Of a stretch of DNA of 64,000 nt, positions 53,724 through 62,232 are shown piece after piece. A program made the translations under genes and the position numbers. The DNA is from Aporhodopirellula rubra. GTDB taxonomy: Bacteria > Planctomycetota > Planctomycetia > Pirellulales > Pirellulaceae. The notes below the pieces were generated by a model. That model had not been told where the DNA came from, searched no databases, and was given only the letters and a program-made list of their open reading frames with translations. Every line of letters starts with the position of its first letter. Position 1 is the stretch's first letter. The DNA is taken from contig NZ_JACHXU010000011.1 in the NCBI RefSeq assembly GCF_014192335.1, positions 218,257 to 282,256 of the forward strand, written 5' to 3'.

Positions 53724-54212
53724 CTAGCACTCTTCTGCGAACGCGTGCTGGCGAGCGGCCGCCGATTTAAATCCGTCGGCGTCGGACGTTTTGCCCGTTC
53801 CGCGATCCGCCGCCGTAGGCATCTGAGGCCCCGGGACCTCGGGTCCGGTGTGACTGATCTCGTTCTTCTCGTTCACAAAGATCAGCTTCGGTTGGTGCGA
53901 CTTCGTTTCCGATTCCGGAATCATCGCATACGCCGCCAAGATCACATGATCGCCCGGGCGAATCAAATGCGCCGCGGCGCCGTTGGCGCAAATATCACTC
54001 GAGCCCGGCAAGCCCTCGATCGCATAGGTTTCCAACCGCGAACCACGTGTCACGTTCCAAACGTGCAACGACTCATAAGCAACAATCCCGGCCGCCTCCA
54101 GCAATTCCGGAGGCACCGTCAGACTACCTTCATAGTTGACGTCGGCGGCGGTCACGGTCGCGCGATGAATCTTCGCGGCGAGCAGTTTGCGATAACGATG
54201 GGGAGCGTCCAA
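53724..54212 (-). CDS. panD: Aspartate 1-decarboxylase
   Basis: PanD makes beta-alanine for pantothenate and CoA. The pro-enzyme cleaves itself between Gly and Ser in VNYEGSLTVPPELLEAAG to form the pyruvoyl group; the site is intact. The other core segments are KIHRATVTAADV, VAYESLHVWNVTRGSRLETY and SSDICANGAAAHLIRPGDHV. The 162 residues exceed the usual 115-140 because of a C-terminal extension after VNEKNEISH that is rich in Gly, Pro and Ala. No panB or panC lies nearby. It begins 6 bases after the pseudo-receiver gene. Confidence 0.92.
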   Translation of the reverse strand: MDAPHRYRKLLAAKIHRATVTAADVNYEGSLTVPPELLEAAGIVAYESLHVWNVTRGSRLETYAIEGLPGSSDICANGAAAHLIRPGDHVILAAYAMIPESETKSHQPKLIFVNEKNEISHTGPEVPGPQMPTAADRGTGKTSDADGFKSAAARQHAFAEEC

Positions 54213-54217
54213 GGTCG

Positions 54218-54592
54218 CTAGCTCGTTAGAAAAGGTTTCAGTTTTTCGATCGTTCCCTCGTTGCCGATCTCCAATTTACCAAATCCGTACGTCGCACCCT
54301 CAGCCACAGCGGCCTGTTGGTGCTCGTCGTAATTGGTGACCAACATCACGGGAACATTACCGATCTCAGGATCCGATTTAATCTTCTTGATGATCTCCAA
54401 TCCGTCACTGTAATCACGGTCCAACTTGCGATTGACCGTCACCAAATCGACTTTGCGTTTACGGAGCAACTCAACGGTGTCATCGGCGCCATGCGTCTGC
54501 AACACCGTGGCTTCAAAATTTGACGTCACCATTTGGCGAATCGAATTGAAGTCAGGACCGCAATTTCCGCAATCAACTAGCGTTTTTACCAT
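54218..54592 (-). CDS. Stand-alone receiver-like protein lacking the phospho-acceptor Asp
   Basis: From ATG 54592 the 124-residue protein has the length and pattern of a single receiver domain: VKTLVDCGNCGPDFNSIRQM, DLVTVNRKLDRDYSDGLEII, VPVMLVTNYDEHQQAAVAEG and ATYGFGKLEIG with the conserved Lys. Where the phospho-acceptor Asp is expected the text reads LVTVNRK, so the residue is probably Asn. The acidic pair at the N-terminus is reduced to a single Asp. It is therefore likely a pseudo-receiver that acts without phosphorylation. It lies 6 bases before panD, suggesting a shared transcript. Confidence 0.7.
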   Translation of the reverse strand: MVKTLVDCGNCGPDFNSIRQMVTSNFEATVLQTHGADDTVELLRKRKVDLVTVNRKLDRDYSDGLEIIKKIKSDPEIGNVPVMLVTNYDEHQQAAVAEGATYGFGKLEIGNEGTIEKLKPFLTS

Positions 54593-55099
54593 TGGGAGGG
54601 ACGTGATGTGGGGGCGAAGGAGGGAGCATCTAAAGATTAAGAGAGACCAATCGGTCTCAAATGGCCGATCGTTCCCAACCGCCTCATGCGACAGACCGCT
54701 CGGCCAGTCCCGCATTCTCCGCGAAACGAGCCCGTGATTCCAATCGGAACACCGGGGCAACTCATCATACGCGGGCGGGAAAGCCATGGGTCGGGTGGGG
54801 AACATCAACAGGTTTAACCGGGAATCCGCGAATCGGCAAGGTGCACGGATCTCGCCAGCCCGCCCCGTCGGGCTTTTGCCTCGCACAACCGCAAATCCCC
54901 GCCCACTGCACCCCGTTTTCGGCCCGCTTTCGCCCCCCTACCAGCCTTCCGCCCACGCGGCGCTTCACTTTTCACTCGCGCTTCCTATCTCGCCCAACAC
55001 GCCTTCCGCCACCCTCTCGCACCGCAAAAGCACCTCGCGAAAGCGTGAACGCTTTCAATAATCGCGCCACATCAACTCACGCCTCGTATCAAAACCGCG
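54593..55099. other. Intergenic region with hairpins upstream of the pseudo-receiver gene
   Basis: These 507 bases hold no convincing gene; a forward frame of 165 codons here has random composition. GAGACC (54643-54648) with GGTCTC (54653-54658) forms a small hairpin about 50 bases before the pseudo-receiver start. At 55039-55056 the palindrome GAAAGCGTGAACGCTTTC lies 44 bases after the stop of the GYF-like gene and may end its transcript. Confidence 0.5.
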
Positions 55100-56947
55100 T
55101 TACCGGATCGGATCACCAATCGCCAGAAACACGATCCTCCCGTCCGGATTCGCCATGAACTCGATTCCGTCATAACGAAGCCAGACCGCCCCGTCCAACG
55201 AAGGCCCTCCGTAGCTCAGCGGTTTCTCAAACTCTCTCACCGCCCTCGCCTGGGCGGGCACGCCGAACTGCTCGAGCAAGTACCCCACGTCGACCAAATA
55301 GGAAAACGTGAAGCACGCGTTCCATCGCACCTTTCTGCCCGACAACTCGAATTCGTGGCCCGATTTTGCCTCCCCGATCGCTTTGGCAATCGGCAAAACC
55401 GGCGACGCAATCTCCTCCCCGCGAGGCAACTCCTCGGGAAGACTCTCGAGATGCCGAACGATCTCGCGGGCAGAACGATCGCCGCCGGCAGTTTCACCCG
55501 CACCGTATCGATTGCGATTCGCATCCACCCACGCGGCCGTTAACTCACGTCGTCCATCAACCCACCTCGCCGACACCGGGTACCCCAAACTCAATCGCTC
55601 GCCGTCGCAACGCACGAACAGATCACGAACCGGATGCCCATCCAATCGCGGCGGCGACTTAACAAACCCGCCCAACTTCAGATAACCGTCCGATGGTTCA
55701 ACCGTCGATTCGCGATGGTGCGGTTCCGCCTCGTCGTAGCGAATCACCAATTCATCATCAGGCCGGAATCCGCTTCGTTCGTCCTGGCGATCCGTCCACG
55801 AATATTTTCCCGTCCACGACGTCCCCGTCGCGTTCACCAACACGCACGTTCCGATCTCACTCAGCGAAACCCCAAACGTTGGCTTCGTCGCGCCGGCCTC
55901 GTTGACTATGCCGGCCTGTTCCACCGTGCTGGCCTGTTCCACCGCACCAACATCGTTCACCACACCGACCCAATTCCCCACAACGCTTTGCCGCGGCAAC
56001 GGCATCCGTTTGTACGCCGAATAACCAACCGGCAATCCGATCACACACGCAATCACAACCATCACCACGACCAACTTCACCGCAACACGAGGTCGAACGA
56101 GTTGTCCGATCCGCTCGTGCACCGAATCTCTCAACCGCGAAAAAACACCAACGCGTCGTCGGCGTTCGACGTCTCTCGCTAACTCCTTCTCTTGCGCCGG
56201 AGCACGCATGGCTCCAAACCCAAAAGCCTCATTCCTGCGGTCCAACCCTACCGACTCACCTGAGGACTTCACCGACGACTCAGCCGCGCCCGAGCCATCA
56301 TCGATCGCCGCCCCACTCCCCGCGGCGACCGCTTCGTTCGCGATTACGTCGGGAGCCGAACTCGACCTCGATTTTGTCGACGACTTCACTGCTACGCGAT
56401 TCGCCGAATCCGCCAACGGCGCCGCGGTCGCTCCTTTGGCCTGAATCTGTTTGGCCCTCTCGATCGGGCTGATCAACGACTTCAGCCGCTCCCGCCGCTC
56501 CGATAAATCCTTCGGAACGAGCGTCCGCAGCACCAGCTTTCCGCCTTCGTCGATCCGCACCAAATCGCCCCGCAGACACGCCGGTAAGATCCCTGTCCCG
56601 GTGATGGGAATCCACGGACGCGACGGGTCGCTCTGCAATTCCGTGCCCGGCGGCAACATTCCCTGACAGGCAAAGCCGATCAATTCGCGTAATTTGAACG
56701 GTCCCATGAACGCGCCCGGCATTCCGCGCGTCTGATACGTTGGAACCCGTGATCCCGCCGGATGCGGCAACGCATTGCCTTTGTCGCAAAACAAACCCGC
56801 ACCCGCCGCCGCAACCCACGGCCCTTCGCTGCCATGACTCAGCAGCGTGCCCGGACGAACAATCCCCGCCAATGTCGCCTCGCGAACTTCGATCCCCGTA
56901 AATGGGCCGGCCACCGCGAGATCCGTTTTGATGTAAAACGATGTCAT
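55100..56947 (-). CDS. Membrane protein with two GYF-like domains
   Basis: From ATG 56947 the 615-residue protein starts with two tandem GYF_2-like units: SFYIKTDLAVAGPFTGIEVR onward (about 3-55) and GAFMGPFKLRELIGFACQGM onward (about 78-120), each with the GPF/GPW and a PGT(L/E)L turn. A Ser/Ala-rich linker leads to one membrane helix (about 289-311, VKLVVVMVVIACVIGLPVG). The external part contains short repeats around VEQASTVEQAGIVNEAG and ends in a beta-rich domain with no recognised family. The role is unknown; GYF_2 units usually mediate protein contacts in the cytosol. Confidence 0.7.
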   Translation of the reverse strand: MTSFYIKTDLAVAGPFTGIEVREATLAGIVRPGTLLSHGSEGPWVAAAGAGLFCDKGNALPHPAGSRVPTYQTRGMPGAFMGPFKLRELIGFACQGMLPPGTELQSDPSRPWIPITGTGILPACLRGDLVRIDEGGKLVLRTLVPKDLSERRERLKSLISPIERAKQIQAKGATAAPLADSANRVAVKSSTKSRSSSAPDVIANEAVAAGSGAAIDDGSGAAESSVKSSGESVGLDRRNEAFGFGAMRAPAQEKELARDVERRRRVGVFSRLRDSVHERIGQLVRPRVAVKLVVVMVVIACVIGLPVGYSAYKRMPLPRQSVVGNWVGVVNDVGAVEQASTVEQAGIVNEAGATKPTFGVSLSEIGTCVLVNATGTSWTGKYSWTDRQDERSGFRPDDELVIRYDEAEPHHRESTVEPSDGYLKLGGFVKSPPRLDGHPVRDLFVRCDGERLSLGYPVSARWVDGRRELTAAWVDANRNRYGAGETAGGDRSAREIVRHLESLPEELPRGEEIASPVLPIAKAIGEAKSGHEFELSGRKVRWNACFTFSYLVDVGYLLEQFGVPAQARAVREFEKPLSYGGPSLDGAVWLRYDGIEFMANPDGRIVFLAIGDPIR

Positions 56948-57014
56948 GGCAACGATCATATCCTTCATTCGCCATGCTTGTCTAATTATTTATCTTCCGC
57001 TCGAAACGCATCCC

Positions 57015-57968
57015 ATGATCGAACAACCCAATCATGTCTCTGCGAAACGATTCGCATTCACGCTCGTCGAAGTGCTCGTCGCGATCGCGATCATCTCGAT
57101 CTTGATCGGATTGCTCCTGCCGGCGGTTCAAGCCTCACGTGAATCGGCACGGCAAACCCAGTGCATCAACAACCTCAAACAAGTCGGCCTGGCGATCCAA
57201 AACTTCGAGAGCCAAACCAAAGAACTCCCGCCGAGCCGCAACTACGATCACTTCCAAAGCTGGGCGTTCCTCATCCTTCCGCACATGGAACAAACCGCAC
57301 TCCCCGAAGCCTGGGACGATCGGTTGAAATACTACTACCAAACCGACACCGCACGCCAAACACCGATCCCGATGTACTTCTGCCCGTCACGCCGCGACGG
57401 CAAAATCCTCAGCACGCAGAACGACGACATTCTTTCACCGTTCGAAGTCAGCGGGCATGTTCCCGGTGTCGTGAGCGATTACGCATGCTCGGCCGGTCAC
57501 GGCCCCGCCGGCGTTTGGAACTGGATCACGTCCAACGGCGCGATGATCATGGGACGCGGCGAAACCGAACCGCCGACCGTTCCCACCGGTTGGTACGCAC
57601 CACCGCTCGCCGAACTGGTGCAGTGGAGCAGCCGGACCAACTACGCGAGCCTCAGCGACGGAGCCAGCCACACGATATTGGTCGGTGAAAAACACGTCCG
57701 TCCCTCACGCATCGGAATCGCACCCGAAGACGGAGCGATCTACAACGGAGATCACCCCGGCAACTTCTCTCGGTGCGGCGGCCCCGGTTACCCGCTCGCA
57801 CGATTCCCAACCGATGCCTACCAAACCAACTTCGGCTCCTACCACACCGGCGGAGTCAACTTCGTCTTCGCCGACGGCAGCGTCCGAACCTTCGATCCGT
57901 CGATCTCCACCGAACTGCTAGGCCGACTTACCGCGCGCAACGACGGCAAATTCGCCGAAGACAATTAG
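57015..57968 (+). CDS. Second DUF1559 protein with type IV pilin-like N-terminus
   Basis: From ATG 57015 the 317-residue protein has the prepilin motif AFTLVEVLVAIAIISILIG followed by LLLPAVQASRESARQTQC. DUF1559 landmarks are LKQVGLAIQNFESQTKELPP, SWAFLILPHMEQTALPEAW, YFCPSRRDGKI, SDGASHTILVGEKHV and the closing YHTGGVNFVFADGSVRTFD. The earlier frame start (56946) overlaps the divergent GYF-like gene and is unlikely. It is convergent with ribD, with a heptamer array between. Confidence 0.92.
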   Translation: MIEQPNHVSAKRFAFTLVEVLVAIAIISILIGLLLPAVQASRESARQTQCINNLKQVGLAIQNFESQTKELPPSRNYDHFQSWAFLILPHMEQTALPEAWDDRLKYYYQTDTARQTPIPMYFCPSRRDGKILSTQNDDILSPFEVSGHVPGVVSDYACSAGHGPAGVWNWITSNGAMIMGRGETEPPTVPTGWYAPPLAELVQWSSRTNYASLSDGASHTILVGEKHVRPSRIGIAPEDGAIYNGDHPGNFSRCGGPGYPLARFPTDAYQTNFGSYHTGGVNFVFADGSVRTFDPSISTELLGRLTARNDGKFAEDN

Positions 57969-57984
57969 GTGGAGGGGATTAGGC

Positions 57985-58077
57985 AAACAGCAAACAGCAA
58001 ACAGGCAACAGGCAACAGGCAACAGGCAACAGGCAACAGGCTAATGGCTAACAGCTAACAGCTAACAGCTAACAGCT
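57985..58077. repeat. Heptanucleotide tandem array of AACAGC/CAACAGG/CTAACAG units
   Basis: Two AAACAGC units, one AAACAGG, five CAACAGG units, one CTAATGG and four CTAACAG units run from 57985 to 58075, all in a 7-base period, ending in CT. It lies between the convergent DUF1559 and ribD genes and supplies the TAG stop of ribD (58069-58071 on the minus strand). The AACAGCT phase is identical to the second half of the array at 50540-50581. Confidence 0.95.
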
Positions 58078-59211
58078 TCTCTTCCAATAAATCACACGCA
58101 CATCGTCTTCGAACCGAGTCACGTCTTCGATCGCGAACGCACTCGCATCATGAAGTCGCCGAAAGCCGGGATCACCGACCGGTCCCGGTGCCTCACGACC
58201 GCCGATCACCTTCGCCCCGATGTAAACGTGACACTCATCAATCAGATCGCCCGCGGCAAAGCTCCCTAACAACTCGCCACCACCTTCGACCATCAAATTC
58301 GTCATCGGGCGACCACTCGGGTTGTCCGAACTACCAAAGCGCCGCAACGCCTCGTCGACCATGCCCGCTGCGTCATGCGAATCAACGCGAATGATGTCGA
58401 CCTCATGGTCCGCCAACCGAGCCAACGCACCATCCGATAATTCAGGCCCCGCTACCAACCAAACAGGAGTCTCCGACGCCGTCTGAACCAACCGGCTACT
58501 CACCTCGGGAACACGCGACCGTGCAAACACGATCCGCGCCGGCGTCCGTGGACCGCCACCCCTCGCAGTCAACATCGGATCATCCGCGATCACGGTCCCC
58601 ATTCCGACCGCGATCCCCTCGACGCGGCCTCGCAATTCATGCACGCCCGCGCGAGACGCCCCGCCCGTGATCCATTGGCTCTCGCCCGACGAAGTCGCAA
58701 TCCGCCCGTCCATGCTCATCGCCCACTTCGCAATCACCCACGGCCGGCCCGTACGCACGCGTTTCAAGTACGCCGCCAATTGCTTCGTCGCCGCATCGGC
58801 CTGCACCCCCGTCGACACGCTGATCCCCGCCGCACGCAATCGCTCGACGCCGCCCCCGTCCACCTGATCAAACGGGTCCACGACCGCGACAACCACCCGT
58901 GATATCTCGGCCGCGATCAACGCGTCCGCACACGGCGGAGTCTTGCCGTGGTGACAACACGGTTCCAACGTCACGTATGCCGTCGCACCGCAGGGCGACT
59001 CACCGCGCCGCTGGCAATCCGCCAACGCGTTGACTTCCGCATGCGCCTCACCGTACCGCTCATGAAATCCACGCCCGATCGCACGCCCATCACGCACGAT
59101 CACACAACCCACCATCGGATTCGGCTCAACGCTCCCGAGCCCACCCCACGCCAAATCGATCGCCTCAGCAACCCAACGCTCATCCCCCGACCGCACGTCG
59201 TCCATCATCAC
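58069..59211 (-). CDS. ribD: Riboflavin biosynthesis bifunctional deaminase/reductase
   Basis: RibD deaminates and then reduces the pyrimidine intermediate of riboflavin synthesis. The N-terminal deaminase has the zinc set in EAHAEVNALADC (HAE) and TLEPCCHHGKTPPCADAL (PCC and PPC). The reductase half has VIAKWAMSMDGRIATSSGES and QWITGGASRAGVHELRG, GMGTVIADDPMLTARG and NLMVEGGGELLGSFAAGDLI. The 380 residues are typical. The ending KRSC and its stop fall in the heptamer array. No FMN riboswitch or other rib gene was recognised nearby. Confidence 0.95.
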   Translation of the reverse strand: MMMDDVRSGDERWVAEAIDLAWGGLGSVEPNPMVGCVIVRDGRAIGRGFHERYGEAHAEVNALADCQRRGESPCGATAYVTLEPCCHHGKTPPCADALIAAEISRVVVAVVDPFDQVDGGGVERLRAAGISVSTGVQADAATKQLAAYLKRVRTGRPWVIAKWAMSMDGRIATSSGESQWITGGASRAGVHELRGRVEGIAVGMGTVIADDPMLTARGGGPRTPARIVFARSRVPEVSSRLVQTASETPVWLVAGPELSDGALARLADHEVDIIRVDSHDAAGMVDEALRRFGSSDNPSGRPMTNLMVEGGGELLGSFAAGDLIDECHVYIGAKVIGGREAPGPVGDPGFRRLHDASAFAIEDVTRFEDDVRVIYWKRSC

Positions 59212-59434
59212 TCACCCAGTTCGCATTCCAGCCCCAAGCCCCAAACCATCCTACTGCCCAAACTATCCACTTCACCCTCCCACTGAGAGTGTCAAGCAAA
59301 GCGAAGCGTGAGCAACCTCCCACTCACCAAAAGTTACCGAAGCCCCACGCCTCTTCTACGCCGAAGGCGTTTCAGAAATTAGCCGGCAGTCGAGCGAGGC
59401 GAACACTGCCGGATCCATGCAAACTAAAACACAA

Positions 59435-59495
59435 TCGACCCCGAAGGTGGTCGCACCGCCAACACACTGGCTGCTGACACCACCATCGGGGTCGA
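59435..59495 (-). terminator. Long hairpin downstream of the SEC-C/TPR gene
   Basis: Bases 59435-59451 and 59479-59495 are complementary over 17 bp with one mismatch, around a 27-base loop. On the minus strand the stem is followed by TTGTGTTTTAGTTT. It lies 86 bases after the SEC-C/TPR stop and before ribD, so it probably ends that transcript. The rest of the 370-base gap (59212-59581) shows nothing else. Confidence 0.6.
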
Positions 59496-59581
59496 CGCAA
59501 TTTACGTTTGACACGGCATCCGCAGGCGCGCCACGCGACCCACGGATTCTAGCCTCGAGATTCCAGCGTGCCCGCCGGCAA

Positions 59582-61741
59582 TCAGTCCATCCCCGGAACC
59601 CACAGCTTACTCGGCGCCGCACCACCGCCGTCGCCCGCCGGAGCTGCCGCAGCCCCGCCGCCACCGTCCGGTGTCCACAAGCCGCCCGACTGTGATTGCC
59701 CCTGTCCCGCACCCTGTGGTGCCTGAACCGGCGATCCGTCCGGACGAATCAAGCCGAACTGAACCAGCAATTGCTGCAGCCGCCCCATCACTTCCGGATC
59801 GTTACCATGAGTCCGCGCGATCTGTTGCACACAATCCTGGAACTTCTCAGGCTCGCCGCGACGCAGACGCAGCGGCAACTCCGCCAACAACAACGACGCC
59901 GTCGAGAACTTATGAGCCTCGGCGTACTTCTTTGCCGCCTCCAAATTCTCGATCGCATCGTCACTCTTCGCTGCCGTTTGCATCAAGAACGAATACCCGA
60001 GCAACTTCGCTCCCGCCAATTCACCTTCCGATGGCAACTCCATCTCGGTCAATTGACGCGACGCACGGCGTCCAATCTTCGTCGCCGAAATCTGCTGAGC
60101 ACGCTGGATCACGTAAATCAAATTCTCGACGTCCAACCCCGAAGGATCGATGCGGTTCAAGTCATACGCGGGAATGTTTTCGACATCTTCACCCTTCGGT
60201 TCAATCGCCTCAGGAGCCGGCCGGCCACCAATCTCACATAATCGCTCGACCAACGTCTCATCGCGCGAGATCAATCCGTCTTCGCCCTCGAGGTAACGCA
60301 ACAACGCCGCTCGCGCCAACCATTTCGAATCATCGCCCGCCGCGTCCTTCAACGACTGATCGCCCAGCAACGGAACCGCCGTTTCCGACAATTTCTTGAC
60401 CGCACGATCGACGAACAAATTCTGTTGCAACAAATCGAACTGCGACGGATCCGTGATCTTCAATCCGCCCGGTTGCGCCATCGCCACATAATTCAGAGGC
60501 AACCATCCCTCGCGTTCGGAATCGAAATGACGCCCCGGCAACGCCAACCCCAACAAATCGCGAGCAACCTGCTCGTCCTGAGCCGTCACGCCGACAACCT
60601 CAACGCGTGCCGCACGGTCCGTTTCGCGTCCGAACACCGTGACCAACGCAATCGATTCCGGCACCATCGAAACGTCACTCGGGACACCTTCTTCCATCGG
60701 TGGCTCGCGGTCGAGCATTTGATAGGCCGCACGCGGTCCGATCTCTCTGTCGCCCTTGAGCTGTTGCAGAAACTCAGGCGGCAATTCCGCGAACCGTGAA
60801 TGCGACGACAACGACATCATCGTCTCTTCGATCGACTCGACATCCGTGGTCAGCGTCCGCTTCTCGACCGAAATCGCATCCGAATCCGGACCGGCCACAA
60901 ACGACGTTGCCAAGTAACGAGCACGATCGTCCGCGGACAAACTCTCGCATTCGGACAGTTTTTTCAATAACTCGATCTGCTTCTGGTAGTCGCCCCGCCA
61001 AACCGAACACGTCAGCAATCCCGACAAAACCGCGGGCTGCGACGGAGCGGTCCGTTGCAGAGAATCGAATTTATTTTCAGCCAACACAATCTTGTTGTTC
61101 GCCAACATCAGCGCCGCTTCGTCATACCTCTCGGCCCAATCAACGCCGTCCGGACGCGGAATCAATTCCGGCATGAACTTCGCGAGCAAATTGACCGCTG
61201 GGTCCCGGTTGATCTGCTGCAGCACATTGGCTGCCATGTTCGACCCTTCGTATCCCTCCGAAACAAACGCCAACGTCGCATAAATCCGCGCCGTCAGGAG
61301 AATACCGTTGCCCGCCAAGCCGTACGAAAGCAACGAGACGACGTCGAGAACGAAGGAGTCGACGTTCTGGCCGCTCTCCGTCAACGCCTCCAACATCAAC
61401 TCAGTCGCCTTGCCCAAATCCTGCGCGAACATGGCCGCCGCAGCACTCTGGGTCAGAGCCAACGGGTTCGAAGGCTGCAGGCGCGTGAACCGCTCCGCAT
61501 TCTCTTTCAACGAATCGTACTCACGCAGGTCCATCAACAACCGACCGCGAATCGCCAACGCCCAAGCCGCATCGGGATGCTGATCCAGGATCGACGCCAA
61601 TCGATCGAGGGCCGGCACGAGCTGGCCGCCTTCAACCATCGTCAGAACCCGATCGAGTTCATGCACGGAGTCCTTGCACTTGCAGAATTTGATTTTTTTG
61701 CCACTGCCACACGGGCAGATCGCATAAGTGTCGATCGACAT
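59582..61741 (-). CDS. SEC-C zinc-motif protein with TPR-like helical repeats
   Basis: From ATG 61741 the 719-residue protein begins with the SEC-C motif AICPCGSGKKIKFCKC (Cys-x-Cys and Cys-x-Cys, binding one zinc). Helical repeats of TPR type follow, for example VPALDRLASILDQHPDAAWA, ENAERFTRLQPSNPLALTQS and AAKKYAEAHKFSTASLLLAE. The middle contains a segment not assigned. The C-terminus is a Gly/Ala/Gln-rich tail. In SecA the same zinc motif contacts SecB and ribosomes, so a protein-binding role is plausible; an earlier frame start (61876) adds a low-complexity stretch and is not used. Confidence 0.78.
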   Translation of the reverse strand: MSIDTYAICPCGSGKKIKFCKCKDSVHELDRVLTMVEGGQLVPALDRLASILDQHPDAAWALAIRGRLLMDLREYDSLKENAERFTRLQPSNPLALTQSAAAAMFAQDLGKATELMLEALTESGQNVDSFVLDVVSLLSYGLAGNGILLTARIYATLAFVSEGYEGSNMAANVLQQINRDPAVNLLAKFMPELIPRPDGVDWAERYDEAALMLANNKIVLAENKFDSLQRTAPSQPAVLSGLLTCSVWRGDYQKQIELLKKLSECESLSADDRARYLATSFVAGPDSDAISVEKRTLTTDVESIEETMMSLSSHSRFAELPPEFLQQLKGDREIGPRAAYQMLDREPPMEEGVPSDVSMVPESIALVTVFGRETDRAARVEVVGVTAQDEQVARDLLGLALPGRHFDSEREGWLPLNYVAMAQPGGLKITDPSQFDLLQQNLFVDRAVKKLSETAVPLLGDQSLKDAAGDDSKWLARAALLRYLEGEDGLISRDETLVERLCEIGGRPAPEAIEPKGEDVENIPAYDLNRIDPSGLDVENLIYVIQRAQQISATKIGRRASRQLTEMELPSEGELAGAKLLGYSFLMQTAAKSDDAIENLEAAKKYAEAHKFSTASLLLAELPLRLRRGEPEKFQDCVQQIARTHGNDPEVMGRLQQLLVQFGLIRPDGSPVQAPQGAGQGQSQSGGLWTPDGGGGAAAAPAGDGGGAAPSKLWVPGMD

Positions 61742-61853
61742 AGGGTCACTTTGGAGGGGACGTGAAATCAGTTGCCCCAGCAACTTACCATGCCCACGGC
61801 AGCCCCCCAAGCCATGCACCCCCAGCATTCCACGCCCCAAAACCAGCCACCGC

Positions 61854-62029
61854 CCAGGCCCACAGGCCCGACACAAAAACCACCCTCACCCGTAGCTGAC
61901 CGAGGCCCCTCGGTCAGCCCCCAACACCATCGAGCCCAAACAGCCTCAGCCCGCTACAACCCAACTCCCACCCACCCCAAAACAACAAACCAGCCCCCAC
62001 CGCCCAAGCCACCACCCAGGCCCGAAGGG
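61854..62029. repeat. Palindrome-bearing direct repeat, copy 1
   Basis: This copy and the one at 62233-62409 match closely over about 170 bases, with small insertions and deletions. Each contains a 10-bp stem with a 2-base loop (61896-61905 with 61908-61917; core GACCGAGG and CCTCGGTC) and GGCCC/GGGCC-type short palindromes at its edges. The form recalls dispersed REP-like elements. Confidence 0.75.
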
Positions 62030-62050
62030 CCCAAAAAATCCACCACCAAA

Positions 62051-62146
62051 GATCAAGATCAAGATCAAGATCAAGATCAAGATCAAGATCAAGATCAAGA
62101 TCAAGATCAAGATCAAGATCAAGATCAAGATCAAGATCAAGATCAA
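62051..62146. repeat. Sixteen perfect tandem copies of GATCAA
   Basis: The hexamer GATCAA is repeated 16 times without error from 62051 to 62146, placing a GATC every 6 bases. It lies between the two copies of the palindrome-bearing repeat. In forward phase it reads as alternating Asp-Gln, but no gene is supported. Error-free repetition implies recent expansion. Confidence 0.97.
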
Positions 62147-62232
62147 GAATCAAACCCCAGCCAAACCCCAACACACCAATCCCCAATTTGCCCTCCCACA
62201 ACCTCCAACCAACAACCACCCCCCACCCACCC

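Noticed and set aside
54661..55158. Forward open frame of 165 codons
   Set aside because: Random-looking Pro/Arg/Ser composition, overlaps the end of the GYF-like gene, no ribosome site or family.
59212..59581. Possible FMN riboswitch upstream of ribD
   Set aside because: None of the conserved FMN-aptamer segments is visible on the minus strand; the only structure is the hairpin after the SEC-C gene.
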